NCBI GenBank assembly: GCA_903833215.1
Contig: CAILEM010000009.1
Span: forward strand, 62,001-126,000
Direction: 5' to 3'
Length of the DNA stretch: 64,000 nucleotides
DNA from: an uncultured Armatimonadota bacterium
Lineage (GTDB): Bacteria; Armatimonadota; Fimbriimonadia; Fimbriimonadales; Fimbriimonadaceae
The notes under the pieces were generated by a model. It had not been told where the DNA came from, did no database searches, and worked only from the letters and a program-made list of their open reading frames with translations. Positions 51,335 through 59,723 of this stretch are shown here, one piece after another. Position 1 is the first letter of the stretch; each line of letters opens with the position of its first letter. A program made the position numbers and the translations under genes.

Positions 51335-53647
51335 CTATGGGTTAACTCGCCATCGGAGGACGGTTAGGGTCAGGGGTGGGAAGGTGTAGTTGAACTTTGG
51401 GAGCGATGCTTTGAAAGTGCTTTTCACTGGCACGATCCTTTTCGGTTCTAGAAATGAATTGAAGACGTCCGGCTCGTCGGCAAGCTTGGTGTCGCCTAGC
51501 GTCCAGACGTCGGCTTCACCGGTGGTGTTGATGAACTCGCTGAGGTCAATCGTCCGCGGGACTTCGTTCAGTTTCTGATTGACGGCAAACAAGGTTAGCC
51601 ATCTTCCATCTTCGGAGAGGGTTGCACTTAGGTCGGGACTCAAGTCGGCTGGAAGAGCTGATTCGATCTTCAGGGGGCGCGTCCCGGCGCAATTCGCGTA
51701 GAGCGACTGGGCATAGTAAGTCGGGGTCAGAAACATACTGGCCCGATTGGTTTGGATGATTCCTGAGCAGAAACTGTTGGCCAAGTTCGAGCGGTTGGCG
51801 ATGGCAACTAAATCCGCCTGTCGGTGAAGCAGGTTCTGATATCTCGAGCAGTCGAGGGCATTCTTCAGACTCCAAAGCTTGGCCCGTGGTAGGCCGATAT
51901 CTCCAGCAGTGGTGTTCCACTCGGTGACGGCGACATGTAGCTCCTTTCCACCTCCGCTACGAGCAATCATCGAGCGTGTTTGTGCCAGTTCCTGCAAGGT
52001 TCCTGAAAGGTTTTCGACATCGTACTGATGTGGGCTGACATAAGATAGATACGGAGCGGCTCCTTTGATGAGGGCGTCGCTGGGAAAGCTGGAGAGGAGT
52101 TCGATCTTGGGATCGACAGCCAGCATCGCCTTGCAGAACTCGGGAACGGCTTTCCAGTACTCTTCTCCCCACCGCTCATTTCCGATTTGCCAGTATTTGA
52201 TACCGTACGGTTTTGGATGACCGTTTTTCGCTCGCTGGGCACCCATTGGCGTCTCGATGGACCCGTTGAAGTACTCGACTTCATTTGCGGCGTCCTTAGG
52301 TGTCTTCTTCTCATATCGAACACAAATGAGAGGCTCCGCTTTCACTGTTTGAATGAGCTGAACGACCTCTTCAAGACCCGCGCCCATCGGCTGCATTCCA
52401 CCCCACGCGGCGAAGGGAGTGCGATGGTCGGGATCCCCAATGGTATCGGTCCACTCGAACGTGCCCAGGTTGGCATCATCAAGAACGCTCCCGCCAACCC
52501 TGATGACTCCGGGTTTGAGGGCGGTTAGCGCTTTGACGACATCGGGTCGCCAGCCGCCGATGTTGCTCTTCGGCATGAGCGAGGCGTTTTCAAGCCACCA
52601 CGACCCCGGACCGGTGAATTCGATTGCTAAGGAAGCATTGTCGGTTGTCCTACGCGGGATGAGGCTCGTGGATACCTTCTGCCATCGCTTCGTGACGGGC
52701 AAGGTTGCCGTGGAGATTTCGTCGCTACCTTTATAGAGGCGAACCTTTAGGTGACTTACGCCCCCAGTGCCTCTCACGAAGATCGAAAAAGTGCAGGCTT
52801 GCCCTTTCTCAACAGAAATACCGTCTTGGGCGATTCCACCTTGGCACCGCGGACCGTCGGTGAGAACGATGTGCTTCGAGACTTTTCCGCTAATGAATGT
52901 AGTGGAGTCTTGAGAGACTTGAAGTCGGTTGGCCTGTCCAAACGGGTACCAGGGATTTTCCTTGAAATCGGTCTCTGCGACAAAATGAAACTTATACGGC
53001 GTGAGTCCCTCAAAGCTGTTGTCGTAGAGTTTCTCTGCCCACATACTTGGCACGAGATCGCATAGGTACTCAATGAATTGGCCGTATTGCATCGGGTTGA
53101 TTCGGCCAGGGCAAAACGGTTTTTTGGTGAGGCGGATCGTGCTATCGCTGGGGCGGATTGGCTCCAAGGTTAGGTCGGAAAACCATGTCGTTCCGATGCC
53201 CTTTCCCCAACCGAACTGGAAGAGGCAGGCACGGATGTTTCCATCGTTTGGACCCACGAAGTACACATCTTCTCGGGTCCAGTCGGTCGTTCCCACATGG
53301 TTGTGCCCGCTCGCCAATGTAACCCCGTCGGGAGCATGTTGCACCTGTATGGTTCCATAGACGGGAGATGTGCCGGGCTTAATGTCGGCCGTCTTGACCC
53401 AACCGGAGAATCGGTAGATTTGTCCAGGCTGAACCTTTAGAACTTGTCCCAAAGCCGTATCTGTAGGTGCAGTAGATGATATTCTGAGCGAGTCAGAAGC
53501 ACCGTGCTTCGTCTTGGTGTCGACCTCAACCGACGGCTCTGCGCCGCAGGTTGTTCTTGTCCAGGCGACAGTTCCGTTGGCGAAATTCCCGTTCAAGAGA
53601 ACCGCCTTTTGAGCTATCAGAACGGCGACAATGCCAAGCACGATCAT
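51335..53647 (-). CDS. Secreted GH51-type alpha-L-arabinofuranosidase with N-terminal carbohydrate-binding domain
   Basis: A 770-residue exported protein. A short signal peptide is followed by a CBM4/9-like beta-sandwich (about residues 17-160; NGNFANGTVAWTRTTCG, YRFSGWVKT). The catalytic part has a GH51-like layout with YGQFIEYLCDLVPSMWAEKL at its start. Within it, acid/base E491 sits in WQIGNERWGEEYW and nucleophile E576 in VAVTEWNTTAG. A C-terminal beta domain ends the protein. Expected activity is release of arabinofuranose from arabinan or arabinoxylan. The ATG lies within a perfect palindrome and seven bases after a TAAGAT box. Confidence 0.82.
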   Translation of the reverse strand: MIVLGIVAVLIAQKAVLLNGNFANGTVAWTRTTCGAEPSVEVDTKTKHGASDSLRISSTAPTDTALGQVLKVQPGQIYRFSGWVKTADIKPGTSPVYGTIQVQHAPDGVTLASGHNHVGTTDWTREDVYFVGPNDGNIRACLFQFGWGKGIGTTWFSDLTLEPIRPSDSTIRLTKKPFCPGRINPMQYGQFIEYLCDLVPSMWAEKLYDNSFEGLTPYKFHFVAETDFKENPWYPFGQANRLQVSQDSTTFISGKVSKHIVLTDGPRCQGGIAQDGISVEKGQACTFSIFVRGTGGVSHLKVRLYKGSDEISTATLPVTKRWQKVSTSLIPRRTTDNASLAIEFTGPGSWWLENASLMPKSNIGGWRPDVVKALTALKPGVIRVGGSVLDDANLGTFEWTDTIGDPDHRTPFAAWGGMQPMGAGLEEVVQLIQTVKAEPLICVRYEKKTPKDAANEVEYFNGSIETPMGAQRAKNGHPKPYGIKYWQIGNERWGEEYWKAVPEFCKAMLAVDPKIELLSSFPSDALIKGAAPYLSYVSPHQYDVENLSGTLQELAQTRSMIARSGGGKELHVAVTEWNTTAGDIGLPRAKLWSLKNALDCSRYQNLLHRQADLVAIANRSNLANSFCSGIIQTNRASMFLTPTYYAQSLYANCAGTRPLKIESALPADLSPDLSATLSEDGRWLTLFAVNQKLNEVPRTIDLSEFINTTGEADVWTLGDTKLADEPDVFNSFLEPKRIVPVKSTFKASLPKFNYTFPPLTLTVLRWRVNP

Positions 53648-53679
53648 GTAGCCAATCTTACTTCGATTGGCTACATGTA
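53647..53679. promoter_or_regulatory. Perfect 13-base inverted repeat over the GH51 start, probable operator
   Basis: CATGTAGCCAATC (53647-53659) and GATTGGCTACATG (53667-53679) flank a seven-base centre. The -10-like TAAGAT (53657-53662, minus strand) and the ATG lie inside. If transcription starts at the ATG, only one arm is transcribed, so a protein-binding DNA operator is more likely than an RNA hairpin. Confidence 0.6.
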
Positions 53680-53755
53680 GGGGCGAGGCGTGCCTCGCTT
53701 CTTGCTTCCGCTGTCACTGACTGCCGTTAGGTAAGCAGCGCACGCGCTGAACCTG
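53679..53755 (-). repeat. Dispersed repeat R3, copy B (inverted)
   Basis: Reverse complement of the element at 31213-31292: GTAGGGGCGAGGCGTGCCTC, GCTTCTTGC, then the palindrome AGCAGCGC-AC-GCGCTG. It starts at the edge of the GH51 operator palindrome. Another CGTGCCTCGCT segment near 53780 looks like a further fragment. Confidence 0.55.
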
Positions 53756-53819
53756 CACCGGAACTGCGGCAGTAGACGTGCCTCGCTAACTTTCCTTTTG
53801 TGTGGCAACCACCATCGGA

Positions 53820-55130
53820 TTATGCCGATGCTTTTCTGAAAGAACGTAATCTCTGCTCGGCTTCAGGCCCGAACTCTACTAGGCGTTTGTAAAGCGTTAG
53901 CTGCACAATTGCCCGAACCTTGTTGAGGTCTGCTGGATCATTCGGCCCAAGCTGGAAGTACGTGTCGCCTCTGAGATAGTCGGTTAGGAATCGGAGGCCG
54001 AGTTCAAGAGTGATCGCCTGAACGGCAAACACCATCATCGACACTTCGTGATCGGTGACCTCTTCGGCCGCTAACAAAAATCCTTTGGCGACTGCCTCGT
54101 AAACATCCTGGTCAACCTTGATCTTCGAAAGGTCGCGCTCTTTTTCTCCCGCCACGTTGACCATCGACCGTTGAAGGTCGCCGTAATCGGCGAGCCAGGT
54201 GAATGGCATGATCGTGTCGAGATCGACAAGTGACTTCACCCGTCCCGTTTCGGTGCAGAACAGGAAGTTCTCTATCTTGGTGTCGCCATGAATGAGCGTG
54301 TGTCGAATGCGACTGTCGTCAATGGCAGCCCATAAGCCGAGTGCAAAGGGTTCCCTCTCTTCGACGATCTGGAGATATGGAGCCAACTCAGGATCGGATC
54401 TGCGTTCCGCATATTCTTCGTCGGACAAAGCAACAAGAAAATGCTGCTGGGTGCTCTTTCGTAGAATCGGGTCTTGGGGAAGCAGTTCCTCAGCACTCGC
54501 CAAGGTGCGGTTGCAAGCCATGACCGAATGGAATTGTGAGTAATAAAGCGGCGTGTCACGATACCCAGGTAAGGAACCGTCGATCGATTTCGGATCAATG
54601 GATGAGGTGAGATCCGAATAGATGGCTAAGCCTCGTCCGACTTCTTCTGCGAGTTTGAGTTGCGCTTCGCGGCTACTAATTTCGCTGAGGCTCTTGTAAC
54701 TTGACGAATCGGGAATGCGAATCATCATTCGCCAAACGGACCAACCGTGCTCATCTGTCAGATCTAGGAATTCCTGACCGTAGCGAGTGCTGATCAATTC
54801 GATAGGGACCCAGAATGGATCGCCTTTTCCGTCTCTCAAGGATTCGGCTTGTGCACGGATGGATGCCGTCATCGAATTCATCACTCGATAGGGCATCGTG
54901 AAAACATCGGAGTTCACTTTCTGGAGGAGGTATTCGGTCCCGCCAGCGCGCACCTCGTATGTGTGGAGGTTAATGTTTCCGCGTCCAGGAAATGCGGACA
55001 CTCGAACCGGCCCTGAGATGTCAAATTGGCTGGCGATCCACTCGATATCTGAAATCGAATAGTCATTGATCGATCCGATCAGATGTGGCGGCTTTTCCAG
55101 AAGGGGGGTCGTAATCGAATCGTCGATCAT
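53820..55130 (-). CDS. APH-fold sugar kinase, N-acetylhexosamine 1-kinase-like
   Basis: A 436-residue protein of the aminoglycoside-phosphotransferase fold. The catalytic loop HGDTKIENFLF and the metal-binding aspartate in SLVDLDTIMP are present, with an N-terminal lobe (GNINLHTYEV, LLQKVN). Length and the opening GNIN..Y....G..YLLQ pattern match NahK-type kinases, which form N-acetylhexosamine-1-phosphate, rather than antibiotic-resistance enzymes. With the GH20 hexosaminidase elsewhere in the window this fits amino-sugar salvage, but substrate is inferred. A TATACT -10 box lies 20 bases before the ATG. Confidence 0.7.
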   Translation of the reverse strand: MIDDSITTPLLEKPPHLIGSINDYSISDIEWIASQFDISGPVRVSAFPGRGNINLHTYEVRAGGTEYLLQKVNSDVFTMPYRVMNSMTASIRAQAESLRDGKGDPFWVPIELISTRYGQEFLDLTDEHGWSVWRMMIRIPDSSSYKSLSEISSREAQLKLAEEVGRGLAIYSDLTSSIDPKSIDGSLPGYRDTPLYYSQFHSVMACNRTLASAEELLPQDPILRKSTQQHFLVALSDEEYAERRSDPELAPYLQIVEEREPFALGLWAAIDDSRIRHTLIHGDTKIENFLFCTETGRVKSLVDLDTIMPFTWLADYGDLQRSMVNVAGEKERDLSKIKVDQDVYEAVAKGFLLAAEEVTDHEVSMMVFAVQAITLELGLRFLTDYLRGDTYFQLGPNDPADLNKVRAIVQLTLYKRLVEFGPEAEQRLRSFRKASA

Positions 55131-55368
55131 TTACTGAACCTTAAAACAAAAGTATACGCCGCAGCCTTAACATCAGGGGGTCACCCAAACGTGCGATGTG
55201 GCAAAGACCTTGGAGATTTCCACAAGATGGGACGAGGTGAGAGACCTTAACGGCGCGAATTGGCTAGTTTGGAGGGCATAACCCATAGGGATAAGCCCGG
55301 CGTACCCGTTCGTTGAGTTACTACGTAACCTGGCCCACTCAGGATTCGTAGTCCCAACTATAACAACG

Positions 55369-56403
55369 ATGTCCATCCTTCTTGGTTTGTTAGCATTTGG
55401 CTTACACGGTTTGAATGAGCAAGCGAAAGGCTCAAACTGCCTCTTGGGCTTGGCCGTAAACGTTACAGCGACCGGTGGGGCCAAAGAGTTGATCGACTCG
55501 ATTGTCGAGGAGAAGAAGCTTGGCTGCAAGCTGATGGCCTCGTCAGTCAAGTGGGGCGATTTGGAAGCCTCTCCCAGTGTGATCAAGATTGATAAGTTGC
55601 GCAACGACTTGGCCAACGCTTCGAATTTCGGGTTTACGCCGGTTCTTACGCTTCAGACGATCGATACGAATAACCGCACCCTCCCACCCGATTTGATGGC
55701 GGAGCCGTTCGATTCGCCCAAGATGCTTGGCCGACTTGAAGCGTTGATGGATGCTGTCGCGAATGTCTTACCGAAAGGTCCGGGGCCGGTCATGCTGGGC
55801 AATGAGGTAGATGCGTATTTGCTAGGTCACCCGTCCGAGGTCCGAGCCTATGAGACGTTCCTGCATTCCGCGCGTAAGAGGCTCAAGGAGAAGCGCCCGG
55901 GTACATCCGTTGGAGTAACGACGATGTTCGGCACGATGGCAGCAAACTTATCCCTCGTCCGCGAGCTACAGGATGGGATGGATTTGGTTGCGATGACTTA
56001 CTATCCACTAGGGGCGAATTTCCAGGTTTTGCTGGTCAGCGATGTCGGGAAACACTTTGGCACGATGGTCCAATTCTGTGGCAACCGGAAACTGTATGTC
56101 CAAGAAGCGGGATATCCAGCCGCACCTCTCTTGAACAGTTCAGAAGAGAAGCAGGCCAAGTTTGTGGATGCGCTTTTCGATACGATGAAAAGGCAAGAGT
56201 CACGTCTCTACGGTGTGTCCTACTTCTTGTCGATCGACTTCAGCGATAAACTCGTGGATACGTTTGTGAAGTATTACGGACTGAGCGCCGACACCTTCCG
56301 AGCCTATCTGGCCACGCTTGGATTGAAGGACCAGTTTGGTACTCCAAGGCTAGCGTGGCCAGAATTCAAGAAACGAGCCATTGAGTTCACTGGCGGGTCA
56401 TAG
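55369..56403 (+). CDS. Exported clan GH-A TIM-barrel glycosidase, family uncertain
   Basis: A 344-residue protein with a short N-terminal hydrophobic signal (ILLGLLAFGLHGL). Candidate catalytic glutamates are E146 in VMLGNEVDAYL (acid/base, the GNE form) and E246 in LYVQEAGYP (nucleophile), about 100 residues apart as in GH53 and related clan GH-A enzymes. The barrel strand VAMTYYPLG also fits. A GH53 endo-galactanase-like role is possible but not secure. It converges on the third M56 gene, the two stop codons overlapping by six bases. Confidence 0.6.
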   Translation: MSILLGLLAFGLHGLNEQAKGSNCLLGLAVNVTATGGAKELIDSIVEEKKLGCKLMASSVKWGDLEASPSVIKIDKLRNDLANASNFGFTPVLTLQTIDTNNRTLPPDLMAEPFDSPKMLGRLEALMDAVANVLPKGPGPVMLGNEVDAYLLGHPSEVRAYETFLHSARKRLKEKRPGTSVGVTTMFGTMAANLSLVRELQDGMDLVAMTYYPLGANFQVLLVSDVGKHFGTMVQFCGNRKLYVQEAGYPAAPLLNSSEEKQAKFVDALFDTMKRQESRLYGVSYFLSIDFSDKLVDTFVKYYGLSADTFRAYLATLGLKDQFGTPRLAWPEFKKRAIEFTGGS

Positions 56404-59271
56404 CTTGAGGCGGAAGACCGATTCGACATCGGTCGTTCCTCGAACGTGCGTCTCTTTGTATCCCTTGAAAATCGACATCTTGTAACTTCCCGCCGGGATG
56501 CGGTCGTACATGAACCGTCCTTGCTTGTCCGTGCGAACCGAGAAGTCGGAAACTCTGAGAGATTCATTGACCCAGACTTGAGCGTTTTCAATCGGCTTGT
56601 TGAATTGGTCGACGACTTTTCCGTAGATGGAGTGCCCCTTTGCGAGTGTAATCGGACTCAACCGAACGTCTTTGCCAGCGTTGACGGTAAGGGTAGAGCA
56701 CTGATAGTCGGCATGGCCCAAAGCCCGAACCATGATGATTGCTTGCGTTCCCGGATAGATTCCTTTGAAGTGAAAAGTCCCGTCTGGTCCTGTTCGCCGA
56801 TCCCACGGTGCGAGCGCATCCAGGTCGCCGAGTGTGTCTCCTTGTTGCCCATTGAAGCCAATCGTGACTCTTGCGTTTCTCATGGGCTTGCCGCTTGCGT
56901 CATTGATGACGCCTGTGATTCCACCGAGGGCAACTCGGTGCAGCCGGATAACCGCTGAACCGTTCTTGGGTCGAACCCTTTGGGCACTGAACTGACCCCC
57001 AACGTTGGCGAAGAACCACACCGTCTTCGCCTCTTCTTTGGTCAAGTTGAGCTCAGCTTCACCTTTTCCATCAGTGGCGACGATGCTCTGCATTGGGCCG
57101 CTCGAGAATCCATACATCATCGGGCGGTTTGGAACCGGATTCCCATTTTCATCAAGGAGTAGGCAATGCACGACAGAGAAGTTGTCCAAGTTCGGGGCGT
57201 TGAGGACGAGCTTCTTCGATTCGCCGTCGTGTACGACGACAGGAGTAACGGCCGTCTGCCCTCGGTCATGAACGGTGATATCGTAGCTTCCAGCTGGTAT
57301 ACGCTTTGAGAACGAGCCGTCTGCTCCGACCATCATTCCGAATGGAGTTGTTGAATCGTTGGGAATCGACTTATCTAAGAACCTGATAGAGACCCTGGCT
57401 GGGCGGTGCTTTCCTCCCTCAATGTTCCCACTGACGAGGGCGCCTCTTTCGACCTTAAGATCAATCCGCTTCGATTTCTCAGTGACCGCAGTTACGGCCG
57501 CCCGTCGAAGTATCCAGTCATCCCCCAAACCCTGAGGCAACATTCCCCAGATCATGAAGCCGCCTGGTAGCAGATGAGGCAAGTCGTAGTTCCCGTCAGA
57601 ATCTGTGATTGTTGATCTGTACCCCCTGCTTGGTGAAGTTGCTACCACCGCAACTCCTGCGATAGGTTTGCCCTGCAGAGTCACTTTTCCAAAGACTTTC
57701 GCGCTCCGCACTGCGATGAGTTTTATTTGCTGCGGCTGATCCAACTCAAAACTTCTGCCCTCAGATTCTGTTACCAATCTGTCCGTCCAACCAGTCAAAG
57801 TTGAGCGACCTTTGACTGGCATATTACTTAGGGTGGCGATGCCTGACTGGTCGGTTACGCCTACGAAGAAGTTGCGTGCCTCCTCCATCAGATAAGTCAC
57901 ATAACCCGGTGTATTCAGGAAATCAGGGGCGACCGGCATGCCAGCGACAGGGGCACCTGTCCGATCTACAACCTTTACCCGAAGCTGGTGACTCGGCACC
58001 AGCTTGATAACCGTAGTTTTCTTTCCTGACAAGTCGGAAAGTCCAACGAACTTGTCGCCTTGGAAGGCAAGCAGAGAAGTCGCCGCCAATTTCGGAATAC
58101 TAAATTGATATCTGCCATTTCTGTCCGATTCAGTTTTCTCAAGCTTGACCTTCATCGTGCCTAAGCTTGTGATTTGACAAACGACCGTTGCACCTTGGAT
58201 AGGTTTGTCGGCTTCATCCACGACTTGCCCGGAAATGATCTGCATGTCTTGTGCCTTTGAGTTGGTTGGATTAGCCCTAAGCGACTGGGCAAAGCCAATA
58301 CTGATCGATACAACCAAGAACAGAGTGAGCCAGATCGAAGTTGGTGCGACACTTCGGTCTGAAGGGACCAGGATTCGGCGGATACGTGATAGGAGGTCCC
58401 CGTTTCGAGCCGCCATTGCCAGCCGTGGTGATGGATGGCGTGTCTGCTCAAGGCCAACCAATGCTCGGGCATATTGTTGCTTGCTGCCAATGACTTGGAT
58501 AGCCATGTCGTCGCAGCAATGCTCTCGCTCCTTTCTCACGATGCCCGAGATCCACCAGATGGCGGGATGGTAGAAGAGCACCGTCTCAATAACTGATTGG
58601 AGTAGGTTGACGACATAGTCGTGGCGTCGAATGTGAGCTAATTCGTGTGCCAGAAGTGCTTCGACATCTTCGAAACTTAGCCTGGTGGCCAAGCTCGCCG
58701 GGAACAGGATCATTGCGCGAAGCGTGCCGATGACGGCAGGTGTATCCACTTTGTCGGACATCCGGAGTGTTGGGCATCGGCGGATCCCAAAGCGTTTGCA
58801 TAGGGCGTAAGTGAGGTTAACCCACCTTGGATCCGATTCTGATGCGACGTTTCTTCTCAAGCGGGCAATCATCACCAAACCTCCCGCCAACCGTATGCTC
58901 ATGACGGCCAAACCAATCAGCCAACAGATGACGACGGAAGGAAGGTACGCCTCAAGCCGGCTGGATAGCGATGCGCTCTCGGATGGAGTCGAAAAAGTCG
59001 GCGCTTGGGTATGTAAGGTCGGCTTGGCTAACTTCGGAGCAAACGTTGCCGTTGGAATCGCCTGGATGGGCGCGGTCTTGGGAGCCACCACCAAGTAAGT
59101 AGCAATCGGTGAAGCAAAGCAGAGACAAAGCGCAACAAGCGCGATCCCATAACGCACATTTGAACTTGCGCGCCGTAACGCTAACGTAGCAACGAAGAGT
59201 AGGAGCGCAATTGCAGCGATCTCCCAAATCGAATGAACAAGAGCCCAGCCAATGGCATTTTCGATACTCAC
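56398..59271 (-). CDS. M56 (BlaR1-like) membrane metallopeptidase with seven carboxypeptidase-regulatory-like repeats
   Basis: A 957-residue protein. The first ~325 residues are the M56 module: three membrane helices, zinc motif HELAH at 209-213, IRRHDYVVNLLQSVIETVLF, the HCCDDMA segment and a fourth helix. The remaining ~600 residues hold about seven beta-sandwich repeats of the carboxypeptidase-D regulatory type (IISGQVVDEADKPIQGATV; KVFGKVTLQGKPIAGVAVV; GGITGVINDASGKPMRNARV; SIYGKVVDQFNKPIENAQVW). No penicillin-binding domain is present. GTG at 59271 overlaps the module-3 blaI stop. This arrangement, M56 plus such repeats, is known from several environmental phyla, but its ligand is unknown. 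Confidence 0.85.
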   Translation of the reverse strand: MSIENAIGWALVHSIWEIAAIALLLFVATLALRRASSNVRYGIALVALCLCFASPIATYLVVAPKTAPIQAIPTATFAPKLAKPTLHTQAPTFSTPSESASLSSRLEAYLPSVVICWLIGLAVMSIRLAGGLVMIARLRRNVASESDPRWVNLTYALCKRFGIRRCPTLRMSDKVDTPAVIGTLRAMILFPASLATRLSFEDVEALLAHELAHIRRHDYVVNLLQSVIETVLFYHPAIWWISGIVRKEREHCCDDMAIQVIGSKQQYARALVGLEQTRHPSPRLAMAARNGDLLSRIRRILVPSDRSVAPTSIWLTLFLVVSISIGFAQSLRANPTNSKAQDMQIISGQVVDEADKPIQGATVVCQITSLGTMKVKLEKTESDRNGRYQFSIPKLAATSLLAFQGDKFVGLSDLSGKKTTVIKLVPSHQLRVKVVDRTGAPVAGMPVAPDFLNTPGYVTYLMEEARNFFVGVTDQSGIATLSNMPVKGRSTLTGWTDRLVTESEGRSFELDQPQQIKLIAVRSAKVFGKVTLQGKPIAGVAVVATSPSRGYRSTITDSDGNYDLPHLLPGGFMIWGMLPQGLGDDWILRRAAVTAVTEKSKRIDLKVERGALVSGNIEGGKHRPARVSIRFLDKSIPNDSTTPFGMMVGADGSFSKRIPAGSYDITVHDRGQTAVTPVVVHDGESKKLVLNAPNLDNFSVVHCLLLDENGNPVPNRPMMYGFSSGPMQSIVATDGKGEAELNLTKEEAKTVWFFANVGGQFSAQRVRPKNGSAVIRLHRVALGGITGVINDASGKPMRNARVTIGFNGQQGDTLGDLDALAPWDRRTGPDGTFHFKGIYPGTQAIIMVRALGHADYQCSTLTVNAGKDVRLSPITLAKGHSIYGKVVDQFNKPIENAQVWVNESLRVSDFSVRTDKQGRFMYDRIPAGSYKMSIFKGYKETHVRGTTDVESVFRLKL

Positions 59272-59648
59272 GACTTTTCCTCCAAGCGCTCGAGGAGCTG
59301 TCGGATTTCCGCTAGTTCTTCTTCGCTAGATTTTTTCGATCCGAGAACATGAAGCGCCAACCGATGGGCTGATCCGCCAAAAGCACGATCGACGAAGTCA
59401 TCAAGGAGACTCCGCTGAGTGTCCGATTCACTTCGCTGAGCGGCATAGATGTGAGCCCGGTTCTGCTCGTTTCTGGTGACCAGGCCCTTTTCAGCCATGA
59501 TCTGCATCAACTTGAGAACCGTGGTGTAGCCAGTCGTGCGAGTTTTGTTCAGCTCTTCGAAGACATCTCGAACGGAGCAGGGGCCGATACGCCAGAGCAC
59601 ATTGAGAATCTCGAGTTCGCTGTTTGTTGGGCGCGAGTCCATGTTCAT
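59268..59648 (-). CDS. BlaI/MecI-family repressor, module 3
   Basis: A 126-residue winged-helix repressor (TNSELEILNVLWRIGPCSVR; TTGYTTVLKLMQIMAEKGLV) with the BlaI-type tail FVDRAFGGSAHRLALHVLG. It is closer to canonical BlaI (LW segment) than the other two copies. ATG at 59648 lies six bases after a perfect TATAAT, so its mRNA is probably leaderless; a second ATG at 59642 is possible. It overlaps the M56 start by four bases. Confidence 0.9.
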   Translation of the reverse strand: MNMDSRPTNSELEILNVLWRIGPCSVRDVFEELNKTRTTGYTTVLKLMQIMAEKGLVTRNEQNRAHIYAAQRSESDTQRSLLDDFVDRAFGGSAHRLALHVLGSKKSSEEELAEIRQLLERLEEKS

Positions 59649-59652
59649 GTTT

Positions 59653-59705
59653 CCATTATACGAAGAGTTTCGTATAATGGAGGCGCAATCTACGAAAAGT
59701 TTCGT
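59653..59705. promoter_or_regulatory. Promoter and two BlaI-type operators, module 3
   Basis: A perfect 12-base inverted repeat (CCATTATACGAA, four-base centre, TTCGTATAATGG; 59653-59680) contains the minus-strand TATAAT (59655-59660). Its inner ACGAAGAGTTTCGT recurs as ACGAAAAGTTTCGT at 59692-59705. Centres are 32 bases apart. The core differs from operators of modules 1 and 2. Confidence 0.8.
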
Positions 59706-59723
59706 GTTTTGTGTATTTGAGTC

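Noticed and set aside
53647-53679. RNA hairpin that hides the GH51 ribosome-binding site
   Set aside because: With the TAAGAT box inside the palindrome, transcription would start at about the ATG, so the 5' arm would not be in the mRNA; an operator fits better.
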